58,169 nt of DNA from positions 1 through 58,169 of IMG/VR virus record IMGVR_UViG_3300037258_000189; one strand, 5' to 3'. This document shows positions 47,669 through 54,983 of the stretch, one piece after another (the stretch's first letter is position 1; every line of letters begins with the position of its first letter). Under the pieces are notes generated by a model that did not search any database, was not told where the DNA came from, and worked only from the letters and a program-made list of their open reading frames with translations. Source of the stretch: a virus. Made by a program: the position numbers and the translations under genes.

Positions 47669-48027
47669 AGGCCCTCCTGGCGGCCGCGCTGGCCCTGCTG
47701 CCGGCCATCGCGGTTGGCAACCCGCCGCCCCCCGGGAGTGAGGACGCGCAACTTCTCGGCCCGTACGGGCAGGCCATCCATGACGCGCAGCGCCCAGAGG
47801 GCGGCAGGTGCTGCGACGTGCCTGATGGCACCGCTGTCGATGCGCGCATCGCCGGCGATCACTGGGAGGTCAAGTTTCGGAACGCGAGGTTCCCTGACGC
47901 GCCGAAAGGATGGACGCCCGTTCCCGATGGCGCGGTGCTGCGGAGCTGGTCCAATCCCACCGGCGAGGCGATCGTCTGGTGGTATTTCGGCTCGATCCGC
48001 TGCTTCGCTCCGGCGTCGGGGTCCTGA
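47665..48027 (+). CDS. Secreted Cys-containing protein
   Basis: 120 residues from GTG 47665. Clear signal peptide (MKALLAAALALLPAIAVG), cleavage near residues 18-20. Mature part has a CC pair and Asp-rich turns (RPEGGRCCDVPDGTAVDARI) and HWEVKFRNARFPDAPKGWTP, ending with an aromatic and Cys region (EAIVWWYFGSIRCFAP). This matches small exported proteins of alphaproteobacteria and their phages (CCD motif). It may act on the host envelope; role unknown. Confidence 0.6.
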   Translation: MKALLAAALALLPAIAVGNPPPPGSEDAQLLGPYGQAIHDAQRPEGGRCCDVPDGTAVDARIAGDHWEVKFRNARFPDAPKGWTPVPDGAVLRSWSNPTGEAIVWWYFGSIRCFAPASGS

Positions 48028-48030
48028 CCG

Positions 48031-48351
48031 ATGCGCCGGCCTCCGCGCTCCTTCACGCCAGAGGAGGACGCCAAGATCCTCGCCCTGGACGCCGCTGGCG
48101 TCGCCTGCCGGGAAATCGCGCGGAGGCTGGATCGCGAGCGCACGTCAATGGAGCGCCGCCTCTACGTCCTGCGCTCGGGGCAGCACCCCAATCGAAACCG
48201 GGTGTGCCGCTGCGGCCAGCACGTCTTCAACGAGCCGTGGACCGACTTTCGGTTCTGCGAGGACTGCCGGCTGAGGATGCATACAAGCGCCATCCCCGCG
48301 GGGACGTTCGCCGCGGCGGCGCCTGCAAGCCGTGCCGTGCCTGACATCTGA
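48031..48351 (+). CDS. HTH/zinc protein, GcrA-like
   Basis: 106 residues from ATG 48031. N-terminal helix-turn-helix: SFTPEEDAKILALDAAGVAC, REIARRLDRERTSMERRLYV, of the Myb/SANT-like GcrA type. C-terminal zinc motif: RNRVCRCGQHVFNEPWTDFR and CEDCRL. Combined HTH and zinc ribbon suggest a transcription or translation regulator made early. It directly precedes the Flp pilin gene. Confidence 0.55.
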   Translation: MRRPPRSFTPEEDAKILALDAAGVACREIARRLDRERTSMERRLYVLRSGQHPNRNRVCRCGQHVFNEPWTDFRFCEDCRLRMHTSAIPAGTFAAAAPASRAVPDI

Positions 48352-48377
48352 AACAGAAAGCAGAAGGAGACTTGTCC

Positions 48378-48548
48378 ATGTCGCCGATCATGAACCTGAC
48401 CGTCCGGCTGATGCGCACGCGCCGCGCGGTGACCGCCTTGGAATACGGCCTGATTGCATCGCTGATCGCGGTGGCGATCGTGACGGCTGTCTCGACGCTC
48501 GGCAGCGGCATTGCCACCACGTTCGGCCTCGTCAGCGCAGCGCTCTGA
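48378..48548 (+). CDS. Flp/TAD-type type IV pilin homologue
   Basis: 56 residues from ATG 48378 with AAGGAG 8 bases upstream. Reads MSPIMNLTVRLMRTRRAVTA, then LEYGLIASLIAVAIVTAVST and LGSGIATTFGLVSAAL. The TALEYGLIA motif with Glu at +5 and Tyr at +6 of the predicted mature pilin, the 20-residue hydrophobic helix and the TTF end are the signature of Flp pilins (TAD pili). The residue before the cut is Ala (RRA), where Flp prepilins normally have Gly. It probably inserts in the membrane and may interfere with host Flp pilus assembly. No other pilus gene is present. Confidence 0.85.
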   Translation: MSPIMNLTVRLMRTRRAVTALEYGLIASLIAVAIVTAVSTLGSGIATTFGLVSAAL

Positions 48549-48549
48549 G

Positions 48550-49233
48550 GTGAGCGACGACACACAGGCGGCGGGGGAAACCCCGTCGCAGCCGGCCATC
48601 GCGCGCGAGTATGCGCACGTTGAAATCATGGGGCATCGCGAGCACCGCGGGGAGATCGCCGAGGTGCAGCGCTTCGGCGTCACGCTGCTCCAGGTCCACG
48701 ACGTGGACACCGGTTCGATCCACTACTACGGCGGCCACTCGATCTTCTCGCTGACGCTCGTTTCCAAGGCGGCGATCGACGCGCACGTCGCCGAGCGGGA
48801 GCGCATCGCCCGCGTGCGCGCCGAGCAGGAAGCGAAGTGGGCGGCCGGGCGGGCTGCGCGGGACATGGCGCGGGCGTTGGAGGCTCCTGCCCCATCCCGA
48901 TCTCGCGAGGTCTCGGCGATCCTGGTCGCCAACGGCGAGGTGCCCGCGTGCGCCGATTTCAAGAACGAGGAGGGTGCGCTCGACGTTGGCGACGTCATCA
49001 AGCTGACCGAGATTTTCTGGAAGGATCTTGACCGCGTCCACGACGTGCTCAACCTGCTGCGGTCGCCTCCGGAGGACATCATCGTCCCGTCGATCGCGGA
49101 GATGGCAAGGTGGTCCCACGAGCGACTTCGGGAAACCGCCGAGTGGGCTGTCGCCCGGGTATGGTCGCTGACTGCGTTCCCGAACGTGTACGTGCCCACG
49201 CGGCCGGACTTCATCGAGGAAATACCCTCCTGA
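48550..49233 (+). CDS. Early-operon protein, unknown
   Basis: 227 residues from GTG 48550. N-terminal beta part (YAHVEIMGHREHRGEIAEVQ, RFGVTLLQVHDVDTGSIHYY, GGHSIFSLTLVSKAAIDAHV), a charged helix (RVRAEQEAKWAAGRAARDMA) and a C-terminal alpha/beta domain (GDVIKLTEIFWKDLDRVHDV, SPPEDIIVPSIAEMARWSHE). Similar N-terminal strands occur in phage proteins that handle restriction or transport, but no name is safe. TGATG overlap with the resolvase gene. Confidence 0.5.
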   Translation: MSDDTQAAGETPSQPAIAREYAHVEIMGHREHRGEIAEVQRFGVTLLQVHDVDTGSIHYYGGHSIFSLTLVSKAAIDAHVAERERIARVRAEQEAKWAAGRAARDMARALEAPAPSRSREVSAILVANGEVPACADFKNEEGALDVGDVIKLTEIFWKDLDRVHDVLNLLRSPPEDIIVPSIAEMARWSHERLRETAEWAVARVWSLTAFPNVYVPTRPDFIEEIPS

Positions 49234-49760
49234 TGGCGAGCCAAGGCCCGCTCCTGGCCCTCGATTTGAGCACTCGCAGCGGGTGGGCCTTCCATCCCGG
49301 CGGCATCCAGCAACTCAGCGCGCGGATGCTGTTCGGGACGTGGGACCTTGACGGCAGCATGGGCGACCCGGAGCCGTGCTGGGCGTCGCTGGTCGACGTG
49401 GTGAACGACGCCTGGCGCGTCCACAAGTTCGAGCGCGTGGCCGTCGAGGCGCCGCTGCCGGCGACGAGCCAGACGCGCCAGCAGTTCGCCGTCCTGGCGA
49501 TGGGCCTCGCCTCGATGGTCCGCGTGTTCTGCTGGCGCCGCTCGATCCAGTGCGACCTGTTCAACGCCAGCACGGTGCGCAAGGCGATCCTCGGCCACGG
49601 GTTTCCGAAGAAGCCCGAGATCGTCGGCTGGTGCAGGGCGCGTGGCTACGACGTGGTCGACGACAACGCCGCCGACGCTCTCGTGCTGGCCCACTACGTC
49701 GTGGCTCCGAGCGGCCGCGCGTGGCCGCCGCAGATGAAACCGACCATGAGGGCTGCATGA
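49233..49760 (+). CDS. RuvC-like Holliday junction resolvase
   Basis: 175 residues from ATG 49233. RNase H fold: LLALDLSTRSGWAFHPGG (first Asp at residue 10), ERVAVEAPLPATSQTRQQF (Glu), DLFNASTVRKAILGHGFPKK, PEIVGWCRARGYDVVDDNAA and DALVLAHYV (final Asp pair). Matches phage RuvC-type resolvases. With the PD-(D/E)XK nuclease, annealing protein and SbcC-like ATPase it forms a recombination module; a resolvase is needed to debranch concatemers before packaging. Confidence 0.75.
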   Translation: MASQGPLLALDLSTRSGWAFHPGGIQQLSARMLFGTWDLDGSMGDPEPCWASLVDVVNDAWRVHKFERVAVEAPLPATSQTRQQFAVLAMGLASMVRVFCWRRSIQCDLFNASTVRKAILGHGFPKKPEIVGWCRARGYDVVDDNAADALVLAHYVVAPSGRAWPPQMKPTMRAA

Positions 49761-50167
49761 AAGACAAAGGCTCGATCCAACTGAATAACGGCCTCGGCCC
49801 GATGGACGCCTGGGTCGGGCACCGCATCTCGACGCGGATTGCCAACCTGGGGGTGTCCAAGCGCTACGTCGCCGAGAAGATGGGCATCGGGCAGCTTCAG
49901 TTGCGCCGCTACATCCTGGGCCTAAACCGGATGAGCCTGCAGCGTCTCTACGACGTGTCGATCGCGCTGCGCATTGCGCCGTCGTGGTTCTTCGAGGGCT
50001 CGCCAGACCTGCCGATGTACGGCGAGGTGGGCGTCGCGGACGCCGTCTCGGAACACCTGAGCCCGGAGAACGTGGGGATGCTGCAACGCTTCGGCGGCCT
50101 GTCGCGCGAGCACAAGGCGCTGGTCAACCAGATCATCGCGGCGTTGCCGCAGGAGCCAAAGAGATGA
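49757..50167 (+). CDS. XRE-family repressor or regulator
   Basis: 136 residues from ATG 49757 (ATGA overlap). HTH: HRISTRIANLGVSKRYVAEK, MGIGQLQLRRYILGLNRMSL, RLYDVSIALRIAPSWFFEGS, the usual XRE order. The C-terminal part (SEHLSPENVGMLQRFGGLSR, EHKALVNQIIAALPQ) resembles phage regulators. As it lies in the lysogeny module with the integrase, it is a candidate lysogeny regulator; a cleavable repressor was not found. Confidence 0.6.
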   Translation: MKDKGSIQLNNGLGPMDAWVGHRISTRIANLGVSKRYVAEKMGIGQLQLRRYILGLNRMSLQRLYDVSIALRIAPSWFFEGSPDLPMYGEVGVADAVSEHLSPENVGMLQRFGGLSREHKALVNQIIAALPQEPKR

Positions 50168-50742
50168 GCGCGGATCAGGGCGATCGGCTGCGGAACGCGG
50201 TGCGGGCGGAGTGCGGGCGGGCGAGTTGCACGTGGCCAAAGTGCAAATGCTATTCCCTTCCCCCGATTGTCGAACGTGCCCTCGCAGCCGACGATGCATG
50301 GCGTGGCAAGCAGCCGCCGGCGGAGGTGACGGCGGAGCTGCGGGAGAAGATGGCCCGGGCAGCACGAGTGGCGTGGGGGCCTTTGGGCACCGGGTTATCG
50401 GCATGGTTCAACGTCGTCGATGCGGTGCTGGCGCTGGTGTCGCGCGTGCCCACGCCGCCATACGCCAATCCGACGGTCGCCATGGCCGCCCCGCCGCCAG
50501 TCCCGAGCGCCGACCCGCGGCTGGCAGAAGCGAATGCCGCCCTCGCCGCCATCCACGACATCCTCGCCGACCTGCTCGCCGCCGAGGCCGCACGGCAGGC
50601 GCGGGAGGGGCGGGTGCGGGAGGCGGCGCGGGTGGCCGAACGAGAGGCCAAAGCTGCGTATCTGTTCGTGCAGAGCGGCACCGGCCAGGCATGGAGCGCC
50701 CTTGCCGGCCTCGCCGCCGCGCTGGGGGAGGACGGGCGATGA
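50164..50742 (+). CDS. Early-operon protein, unknown
   Basis: 192 residues. Cys-containing N-terminus (ECGRASCTWPKCKCYSLPPI), helical middle (TAELREKMARAARVAWGPLG) and a long Ala/Arg/Glu helix (AAIHDILADLLAAEAARQAR, EGRVREAARVAEREAKAAYL). The Cys cluster may bind metal. No known family. Confidence 0.5.
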   Translation: MSADQGDRLRNAVRAECGRASCTWPKCKCYSLPPIVERALAADDAWRGKQPPAEVTAELREKMARAARVAWGPLGTGLSAWFNVVDAVLALVSRVPTPPYANPTVAMAAPPPVPSADPRLAEANAALAAIHDILADLLAAEAARQAREGRVREAARVAEREAKAAYLFVQSGTGQAWSALAGLAAALGEDGR

Positions 50743-51014
50743 GCATGATGCGGCATTTCGGCGACCCCTGCATTCACTGCGGGATATCTCACGATGATGT
50801 TCAATCTGGACCGTGCATAGGAGACGCTAGCAAAGCGGTTCCGATTGCCTACTGCTCATTGGGTGTTCGCTGGGATGGCGTGGAGCACTTTATAATCGGA
50901 TATAGCGATGGCCGCGTAGAAGACAGATGGGAACACGTTAGTTTCGGTCTCCCATTTGGATACTTGGTCGGGGTCAAATACGACAAGTCGTTGAGAAAGG
51001 TCGTCACCCCATGA
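50739..51014 (+). CDS. Small Cys-containing early protein
   Basis: 91 residues. MRHFGDPCIHCGISHDDVQS and GPCIGDASKAVPIAYCSLGV give a Cys cluster (a zinc ribbon candidate); the rest is beta-rich (GVEHFIIGYSDGRVEDRWEH, FGLPFGYLVGVKYDKSL). G+C falls in this gene compared with its neighbours, so it may have been gained separately. Stop overlaps the integrase start (ATGA). Confidence 0.5.
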   Translation: MSMMRHFGDPCIHCGISHDDVQSGPCIGDASKAVPIAYCSLGVRWDGVEHFIIGYSDGRVEDRWEHVSFGLPFGYLVGVKYDKSLRKVVTP

Positions 51015-52315
51015 CCGCACCACAGGAACCACCCGAGGTGCAGACCGCGTTCGAGGCGTTGAAACTGTGTCCGTTCTGCGGTGACGGCAATCTGACAAAG
51101 AGAATGGCCCAGACGAAGGTTGAGAAGTTCAAAGGGGTTCGTTGTAACGGTTGCGGAGCGCGTGCACCCACCCTCGCTGCCTGGCGCCGCATCGCCGGCG
51201 AGGAGCACCTGGCGCGGCGCCCAGGCTCCCCCGAGTGGCAAATCCGGTTCACCGTCGCCGGCAAGCGGGTGCGCCAGTCCGCCGGCACGACCGACAAGCG
51301 CCTCGCCGCTGCGGCCGCACACAGGCTCCACGCCGAGACGTATCGCGCCCTGGTGCTGCACGAGCAGCCGCCCGCGCGCGAGATGACCTGGGGCGACGCC
51401 TCGGCCAGGTTCTGGTCGGAGGTCGCGCAGCACACCCGCTACGGCCAGCGGTCGCAGCGCTACATGCTCCGCGTGCTCGACCGGGCGATCGGCGTCGACA
51501 CGCTGCTGACGCGGATCACCGACGCGCGCGTGGCCGAGGCCGCCGAGCAGATGCAGGCGACGCTCTCGCCGGCGACGATCAACCGCTACGTGCAGTTGCT
51601 GGACGTGGTGTGCCGGCGGGCAGCCGCAGTCTGGGGAGCGCAGGTGAGCGGCTGGGATGCCGCGCATCACCGACTGCGCGAGCCGGCCGGGCGAGAGGTC
51701 TACCTCACCCAGGAGCAGGCGCGTCGCCTCATGGGCGAAGCGTGCGGCCATCTACGGCCGATCCTGCTGGTGGAGTTGCTGACGGGGCTGCGCATGCGCA
51801 ACGTCGTCGAGCTGCAGTGGGAGAACGTGTCTTTGGATTTAGGCCGCGCGCTGCTGATCCAGAAGGGCGGCCGGAGGCTCAGGGTCGAACTGCCGTCGCG
51901 CGCTGTCGACACCCTTGCAGCAGCGCAGCCAGATCCGTCCGAGAGGATCGGCGCGGTGTTCCGCTTCGGCAATCCGGTCGTCTCGTGTCGCTGCCCGCGC
52001 TGTGTGTCACCGCAGTATCGGAACGAGCCGATCCGCGACATCAGGAGGGCGTTCGGCGGCGCGGCCCGGCGGGCGGGCGTGCTGTGGAACGGCCAGACGA
52101 AGCTGCGCTTCCACGACCTGCGCCACACGGCCGCCAGTTGGATGCTCGAAGCCGGCGGCGACCTGATCGCGGTCAAGGAGGCGCTCGGGCACGCACAGAT
52201 CAGCACCACAGCCCGGTACAGCCACCTGATGCCAGGCCGGGCGCGCAAGGTGGCGGAGGCAGTCTCAGACAGCTTGGAACAGCGGCTCATGCCGGCGGGG
52301 AGGATGAAGGCGTAA
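51011..52315 (+). CDS. int: Tyrosine integrase with N-terminal Lar-like zinc domain
   Basis: 434 residues from ATG 51011. Residues 18-60 (LKLCPFCGDGNLTKRMAQTK, then VRCNGCGARAPTLAAWRR) match the zinc domain of Lar restriction-alleviation proteins, with Cys20, Cys23, Cys45, Cys48. A short linker leads to an arm-type domain (EWQIRFTVAGKRVRQSAGTT, DKRLAAAAAHRLHAETYRAL), a core-binding helical region and the tyrosine recombinase fold: Arg261 in LLTGLRMRNVVEL, His368 and Arg371 in HDLRHTAASWM, His394 in LGHAQISTTARY, Tyr403. A small Cys insertion lies at 326-331. Integrates the prophage; the zinc domain may help DNA binding or block restriction. Confidence 0.8.
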   Translation: MTAPQEPPEVQTAFEALKLCPFCGDGNLTKRMAQTKVEKFKGVRCNGCGARAPTLAAWRRIAGEEHLARRPGSPEWQIRFTVAGKRVRQSAGTTDKRLAAAAAHRLHAETYRALVLHEQPPAREMTWGDASARFWSEVAQHTRYGQRSQRYMLRVLDRAIGVDTLLTRITDARVAEAAEQMQATLSPATINRYVQLLDVVCRRAAAVWGAQVSGWDAAHHRLREPAGREVYLTQEQARRLMGEACGHLRPILLVELLTGLRMRNVVELQWENVSLDLGRALLIQKGGRRLRVELPSRAVDTLAAAQPDPSERIGAVFRFGNPVVSCRCPRCVSPQYRNEPIRDIRRAFGGAARRAGVLWNGQTKLRFHDLRHTAASWMLEAGGDLIAVKEALGHAQISTTARYSHLMPGRARKVAEAVSDSLEQRLMPAGRMKA

Positions 52316-52833
52316 TGGGCGAAGCAAAACGAAAGCGCGAGGCGGCAACCGACGCTTACGCCTTCGGACAAGCCGTTCCCAGGCCCAGCATCTGTCCGGC
52401 ATGCGGTGGCAAGCGCATCGCGTTCAGCACCATTAACGACTGTGAGTACGGCGTTTGCCCGGACTGCGAGGCGGTCTGGGAAGCGTTTCCGCCACTCTAC
52501 GTCGAGGACGTGGTCTGTGCGGAGCCGTGCGACAACTGCGCGTTCCGGCCCGGCAGCCCAGAGCAGGCCGATCCAGAGAAATGGAAAGCCTTGATTGCGT
52601 CGCTCAAGCCGGATCAATCCTACGGGCACTTCACCGGGCAATTCTTCTGCCACAAGAACGTGCCGATCGACATCAAGCGCGGCCGAGGCAACTTTCTGTT
52701 TCCGAGGCGGAAGTTGGTTCTCGACGGCATCGCCGAGCCGGTGGACGATTTCGACGTCACCAAAATGCGCCGGTGCGTGGGATGGCTCCGCATGGTCTGG
52801 GCACAGAACGCGAAGGGAGGGACGAAGGCGTGA
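52315..52833 (+). CDS. Multi-Cys early protein
   Basis: 172 residues from ATG 52315 (TAATG overlap). A zinc ribbon CPACGGKRIAFSTINDC followed by GVCPDCEAVW (four Cys), then CAEPCDNCAFRPGSPEQADP and TGQFFCHKNVPIDIKRGRGN, a Cys/His pattern shared with phage proteins of unknown role. Likely a metal-binding regulator or nuclease accessory of the lysogeny region. Confidence 0.5.
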   Translation: MGEAKRKREAATDAYAFGQAVPRPSICPACGGKRIAFSTINDCEYGVCPDCEAVWEAFPPLYVEDVVCAEPCDNCAFRPGSPEQADPEKWKALIASLKPDQSYGHFTGQFFCHKNVPIDIKRGRGNFLFPRRKLVLDGIAEPVDDFDVTKMRRCVGWLRMVWAQNAKGGTKA

Positions 52834-53330
52834 CGATCTACCCCTGCATCACGCTGTGGCAGCCCTGGGCGTCGCTGATCGCCTACGGGGCGAAGCCGTT
52901 CGAGTTCCGCCGCTGGTGCGCCCCCAAGCGACTGTGGGGCCAGCGCATCGCCATCCACGCCCGCAAGCGGCCCGTCGTCGCCCGCGAAGTGTGGTACCTG
53001 AAGTGGGCGATCTCGCAGTCGCCGGGTGCCCGCGCGCGCTTCCAATGGGCGACGGGACTGATCGAGGAACTCGCGCTTCCGGTGTTGGATGCAGCCGAGC
53101 GCGGCGATCTGCCCACGTCCTCGGTGTTGTGCATCTGCACGCTGGGCGAGCCGATCAGGAACGAGGCGCTGGCCAAGGCGCTCGGCTTCGAGGACGGCGC
53201 CGTTAACGACAGCACGCGCATCGAGGAGACGAATTGGGGATGGCCGTTCACCGGCGTGGTGCGGCTGAAACCGTTCCGTCCCTCTCGCGGCCGACAGGGC
53301 ATCTGGAACTGGGTGGACGATCAGTCATGA
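52830..53330 (+). CDS. ASCH-domain protein
   Basis: 166 residues from GTG 52830. PCITLWQPWASLIAYGAKPF and EFRRWCAPKRLWGQRIAIHA match the ASCH/PUA-like fold (ITLWQPWASLI-G-K--E-R start, IAIHA strand). C-terminal WGWPFTGVVRLKPFRPS fits the same fold. ASCH domains bind RNA or modified nucleotides and some have nuclease activity; here a role in RNA or nucleotide sensing is inferred. Confidence 0.65.
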   Translation: MTIYPCITLWQPWASLIAYGAKPFEFRRWCAPKRLWGQRIAIHARKRPVVAREVWYLKWAISQSPGARARFQWATGLIEELALPVLDAAERGDLPTSSVLCICTLGEPIRNEALAKALGFEDGAVNDSTRIEETNWGWPFTGVVRLKPFRPSRGRQGIWNWVDDQS

Positions 53331-53611
53331 CACGCGAGCAGACCGTCTTCCTGGCGCAGGCGATCGACCAGGGCTTTCAGCAGACCATGCGCGAGGTGGC
53401 GAACGCCAACCCCGACGTCTCCGTCGACGACGGCCTCGAGGTGCTGCTGACGGGCGTCGCGATGATGGTGTCGCGCTACGCCTTCATGAACGCCGACACG
53501 CCGCGCGACCGGCGCCTGATCGCCCAGCGGCTTGAGCCGAAGATCCTCAAGGCGCTGGCGATGCTGCAGGCCGCACCGGCAGGGAAACAGCAGGAGGCGA
53601 AGCCGTCGTGA
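53327..53611 (+). CDS. Early-operon hypothetical protein
   Basis: 94 residues from ATG 53327. Helical: TVFLAQAIDQGFQQTMREVA, DGLEVLLTGVAMMVSRYAFM, DRRLIAQRLEPKILKALAML. The second half has an amphipathic helix with no membrane segment. Stop overlaps the next start (GTGA). Confidence 0.5.
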   Translation: MTREQTVFLAQAIDQGFQQTMREVANANPDVSVDDGLEVLLTGVAMMVSRYAFMNADTPRDRRLIAQRLEPKILKALAMLQAAPAGKQQEAKPS

Positions 53612-53943
53612 GCAAGCGTCCGTTGGAACAGGAACTTCTCGACCTGGCGCACCGTCTCCATTTTGAAATCTGGACGACTACCCTCAATTTTGCGCTTAGC
53701 ATTTCGGATCGTCATCTTTCCGAGGAGGAGGGCCACGTCGTCACGATCACGGCCATCAACCTCGCAGCGGCTCACGCTCTGCTGATGATGGAGGAGGGAG
53801 AGTTGGCCGAGATCGAAGCAGACGCAGAGTTGTTCCGCAGCAATATCGTCGCGCACTGTATCGCCGTCGTTAAAAGCCCCGATGGCCGGAAACGCCTTCT
53901 GAACAGTCTCGCCTTAACCAACAAGACGAACAGGCCTGGATGA
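53608..53943 (+). CDS. Early-operon hypothetical protein
   Basis: 111 residues from GTG 53608. All-helical: EQELLDLAHRLHFEIWTTTL, NFALSISDRHLSEEEGHVVT, AAAHALLMMEEGELAEIEAD, then FRSNIVAHCIAVVKS. Related in style to the next gene at 53975 (both hold hydrophobic helix LALTNKT- or ATAN-like ends), perhaps a duplicated family. Function unknown. Confidence 0.5.
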   Translation: MSKRPLEQELLDLAHRLHFEIWTTTLNFALSISDRHLSEEEGHVVTITAINLAAAHALLMMEEGELAEIEADAELFRSNIVAHCIAVVKSPDGRKRLLNSLALTNKTNRPG

Positions 53944-53974
53944 CCCCGCCGAGACACGAGATGAGGAGGCCATC

Positions 53975-54259
53975 GTGAGCAAAAAAGAGTATGTGCTGTT
54001 CAACAGCCGCGTGGATCGGCTGCGCGCAGAGTTTCTTTCGGCCGCCGTTGCGTTCGTTGAGAAAGAGGGGCTCGCGGGCACCGGCGAAGAAATTCCCCTC
54101 GTGATGACGGCGGTCAGCTCGTTCTGCGCGCTCGTCCTAACCACGGTCAGCGCCGGGCATGGCATGCCGGCGATCGAGCGATCCGCCGAACTCGTCCGCA
54201 AGGGCATCGTCGGCGTCAGCGAAGAAATACTGAAGCATCAGAAAGCAACGGCGAATTGA
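53975..54259 (+). CDS. Early-operon hypothetical protein
   Basis: 94 residues from GTG 53975 with AGGAGG about 6 bases upstream. Helical: NSRVDRLRAEFLSAAVAFVE, GEEIPLVMTAVSSFCALVLT, AIERSAELVRKGIVGVSEEI. Together with the preceding gene it forms a pair of small helical proteins. No family recognised. Confidence 0.5.
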   Translation: MSKKEYVLFNSRVDRLRAEFLSAAVAFVEKEGLAGTGEEIPLVMTAVSSFCALVLTTVSAGHGMPAIERSAELVRKGIVGVSEEILKHQKATAN

Positions 54260-54492
54260 CCCCGCCGCGCGACCTGATGGCGGTCCAGTGGCACTGGCTG
54301 CGACGGCCGGACGGGGAGCGCGTCCCGTTCCGCTGGCTGCCACACGAGCGGCTGTGGCGCTGCGGCAACCAGCAGATCAGCGCGGAGCAGGCGGACAGGC
54401 TGGGATGGTCGTATTGGGCGCCTGGCCACGCATGCCCGTCGAAACCGTATCGGCCGAGCGGCGACCTGCCGCTGTTCAGGGAAGGAGCGTGA
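54256..54492 (+). CDS. Early-operon hypothetical protein
   Basis: 78 residues from TTG 54256 overlapping the previous stop. WLRRPDGERVPFRWLPHERL, WRCGNQQISAEQADRLGWSY and WAPGHACPSKPYRPSG: Trp-rich with two Cys, a compact soluble protein. Function unknown. Confidence 0.45.
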   Translation: MTPPRDLMAVQWHWLRRPDGERVPFRWLPHERLWRCGNQQISAEQADRLGWSYWAPGHACPSKPYRPSGDLPLFREGA

Positions 54493-54834
54493 ATGACGAC
54501 GTTTCTCAACCGTCCCTACAGCACGCCGACCAGGCGCTTTTTTGAGGGACGCACAGACCAAGGCATCGTGCGGCGTCGCCATATTCTGGAATGCCTTGCT
54601 GACGGGCGCCCGCGCTCAGTGGCCGAGATCGCCACGCTTGTCGACCTGTCGCGTGACGGCGCCCACCAGCACGTCCTGCGGCTGGTGCGGGGTGGCCATC
54701 TGGTGATCACGACGCCTGCCGCGCGGGTTGGCACCAAGGCCGGCAACACGCCCGCGTTCTATGGCTTGGCGCCGAAAGTCAGCGACGATGCAGCCCCGCT
54801 TTCGCCAGCCCCGTCTTCGGCTTCGGATGGCTGA
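54493..54834 (+). CDS. Winged-helix DNA-binding protein, last early gene
   Basis: 113 residues from ATG 54493, which follows the previous stop. HTH: IVRRRHILECLADGRPRSVA, EIATLVDLSRDGAHQHVLRL, VRGGHLVITTPAARVG: a MarR/wHTH-like domain. C-terminal tail is Ser/Pro-rich. Its 3' end overlaps the convergent minus gene at 54779-54834. Probably a regulator, perhaps of the lysogeny-late switch. Confidence 0.55.
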   Translation: MTTFLNRPYSTPTRRFFEGRTDQGIVRRRHILECLADGRPRSVAEIATLVDLSRDGAHQHVLRLVRGGHLVITTPAARVGTKAGNTPAFYGLAPKVSDDAAPLSPAPSSASDG

Positions 54835-54973
54835 CGTGCTCGGGAAGGTCGCCGATCTTGCGGCCGTGGTCCGCGGCAACGAAGTCCTGGCCGACCTTTT
54901 TGTCGACGCCGGGAACGTGGCCCTCGGCGACCGCGTGCATGAAGTGATTTTGGGCGACACTGGCGCTGGGCAT
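54779..54973 (-). CDS. DUF3008-like small late protein
   Basis: 64 residues from ATG 54973 with GGGAGAG 5 bases upstream. Reads MPSASVAQNHFMHAVAEGHV, then VGQDFVAADHGRKIGDLPEH and a basic end. This MPS-S-AQ--FM start and the DF-----LPEHV end fit the phage family of small basic proteins (DUF3008 type) found next to virion genes. It is the last gene of the late operon and overlaps the convergent early regulator by 56 bases, so late and early transcripts meet here. Confidence 0.7.
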   Translation of the reverse strand: MPSASVAQNHFMHAVAEGHVPGVDKKVGQDFVAADHGRKIGDLPEHVSHPKPKTGLAKAGLHRR

Positions 54974-54983
54974 TCGGCTCTCC

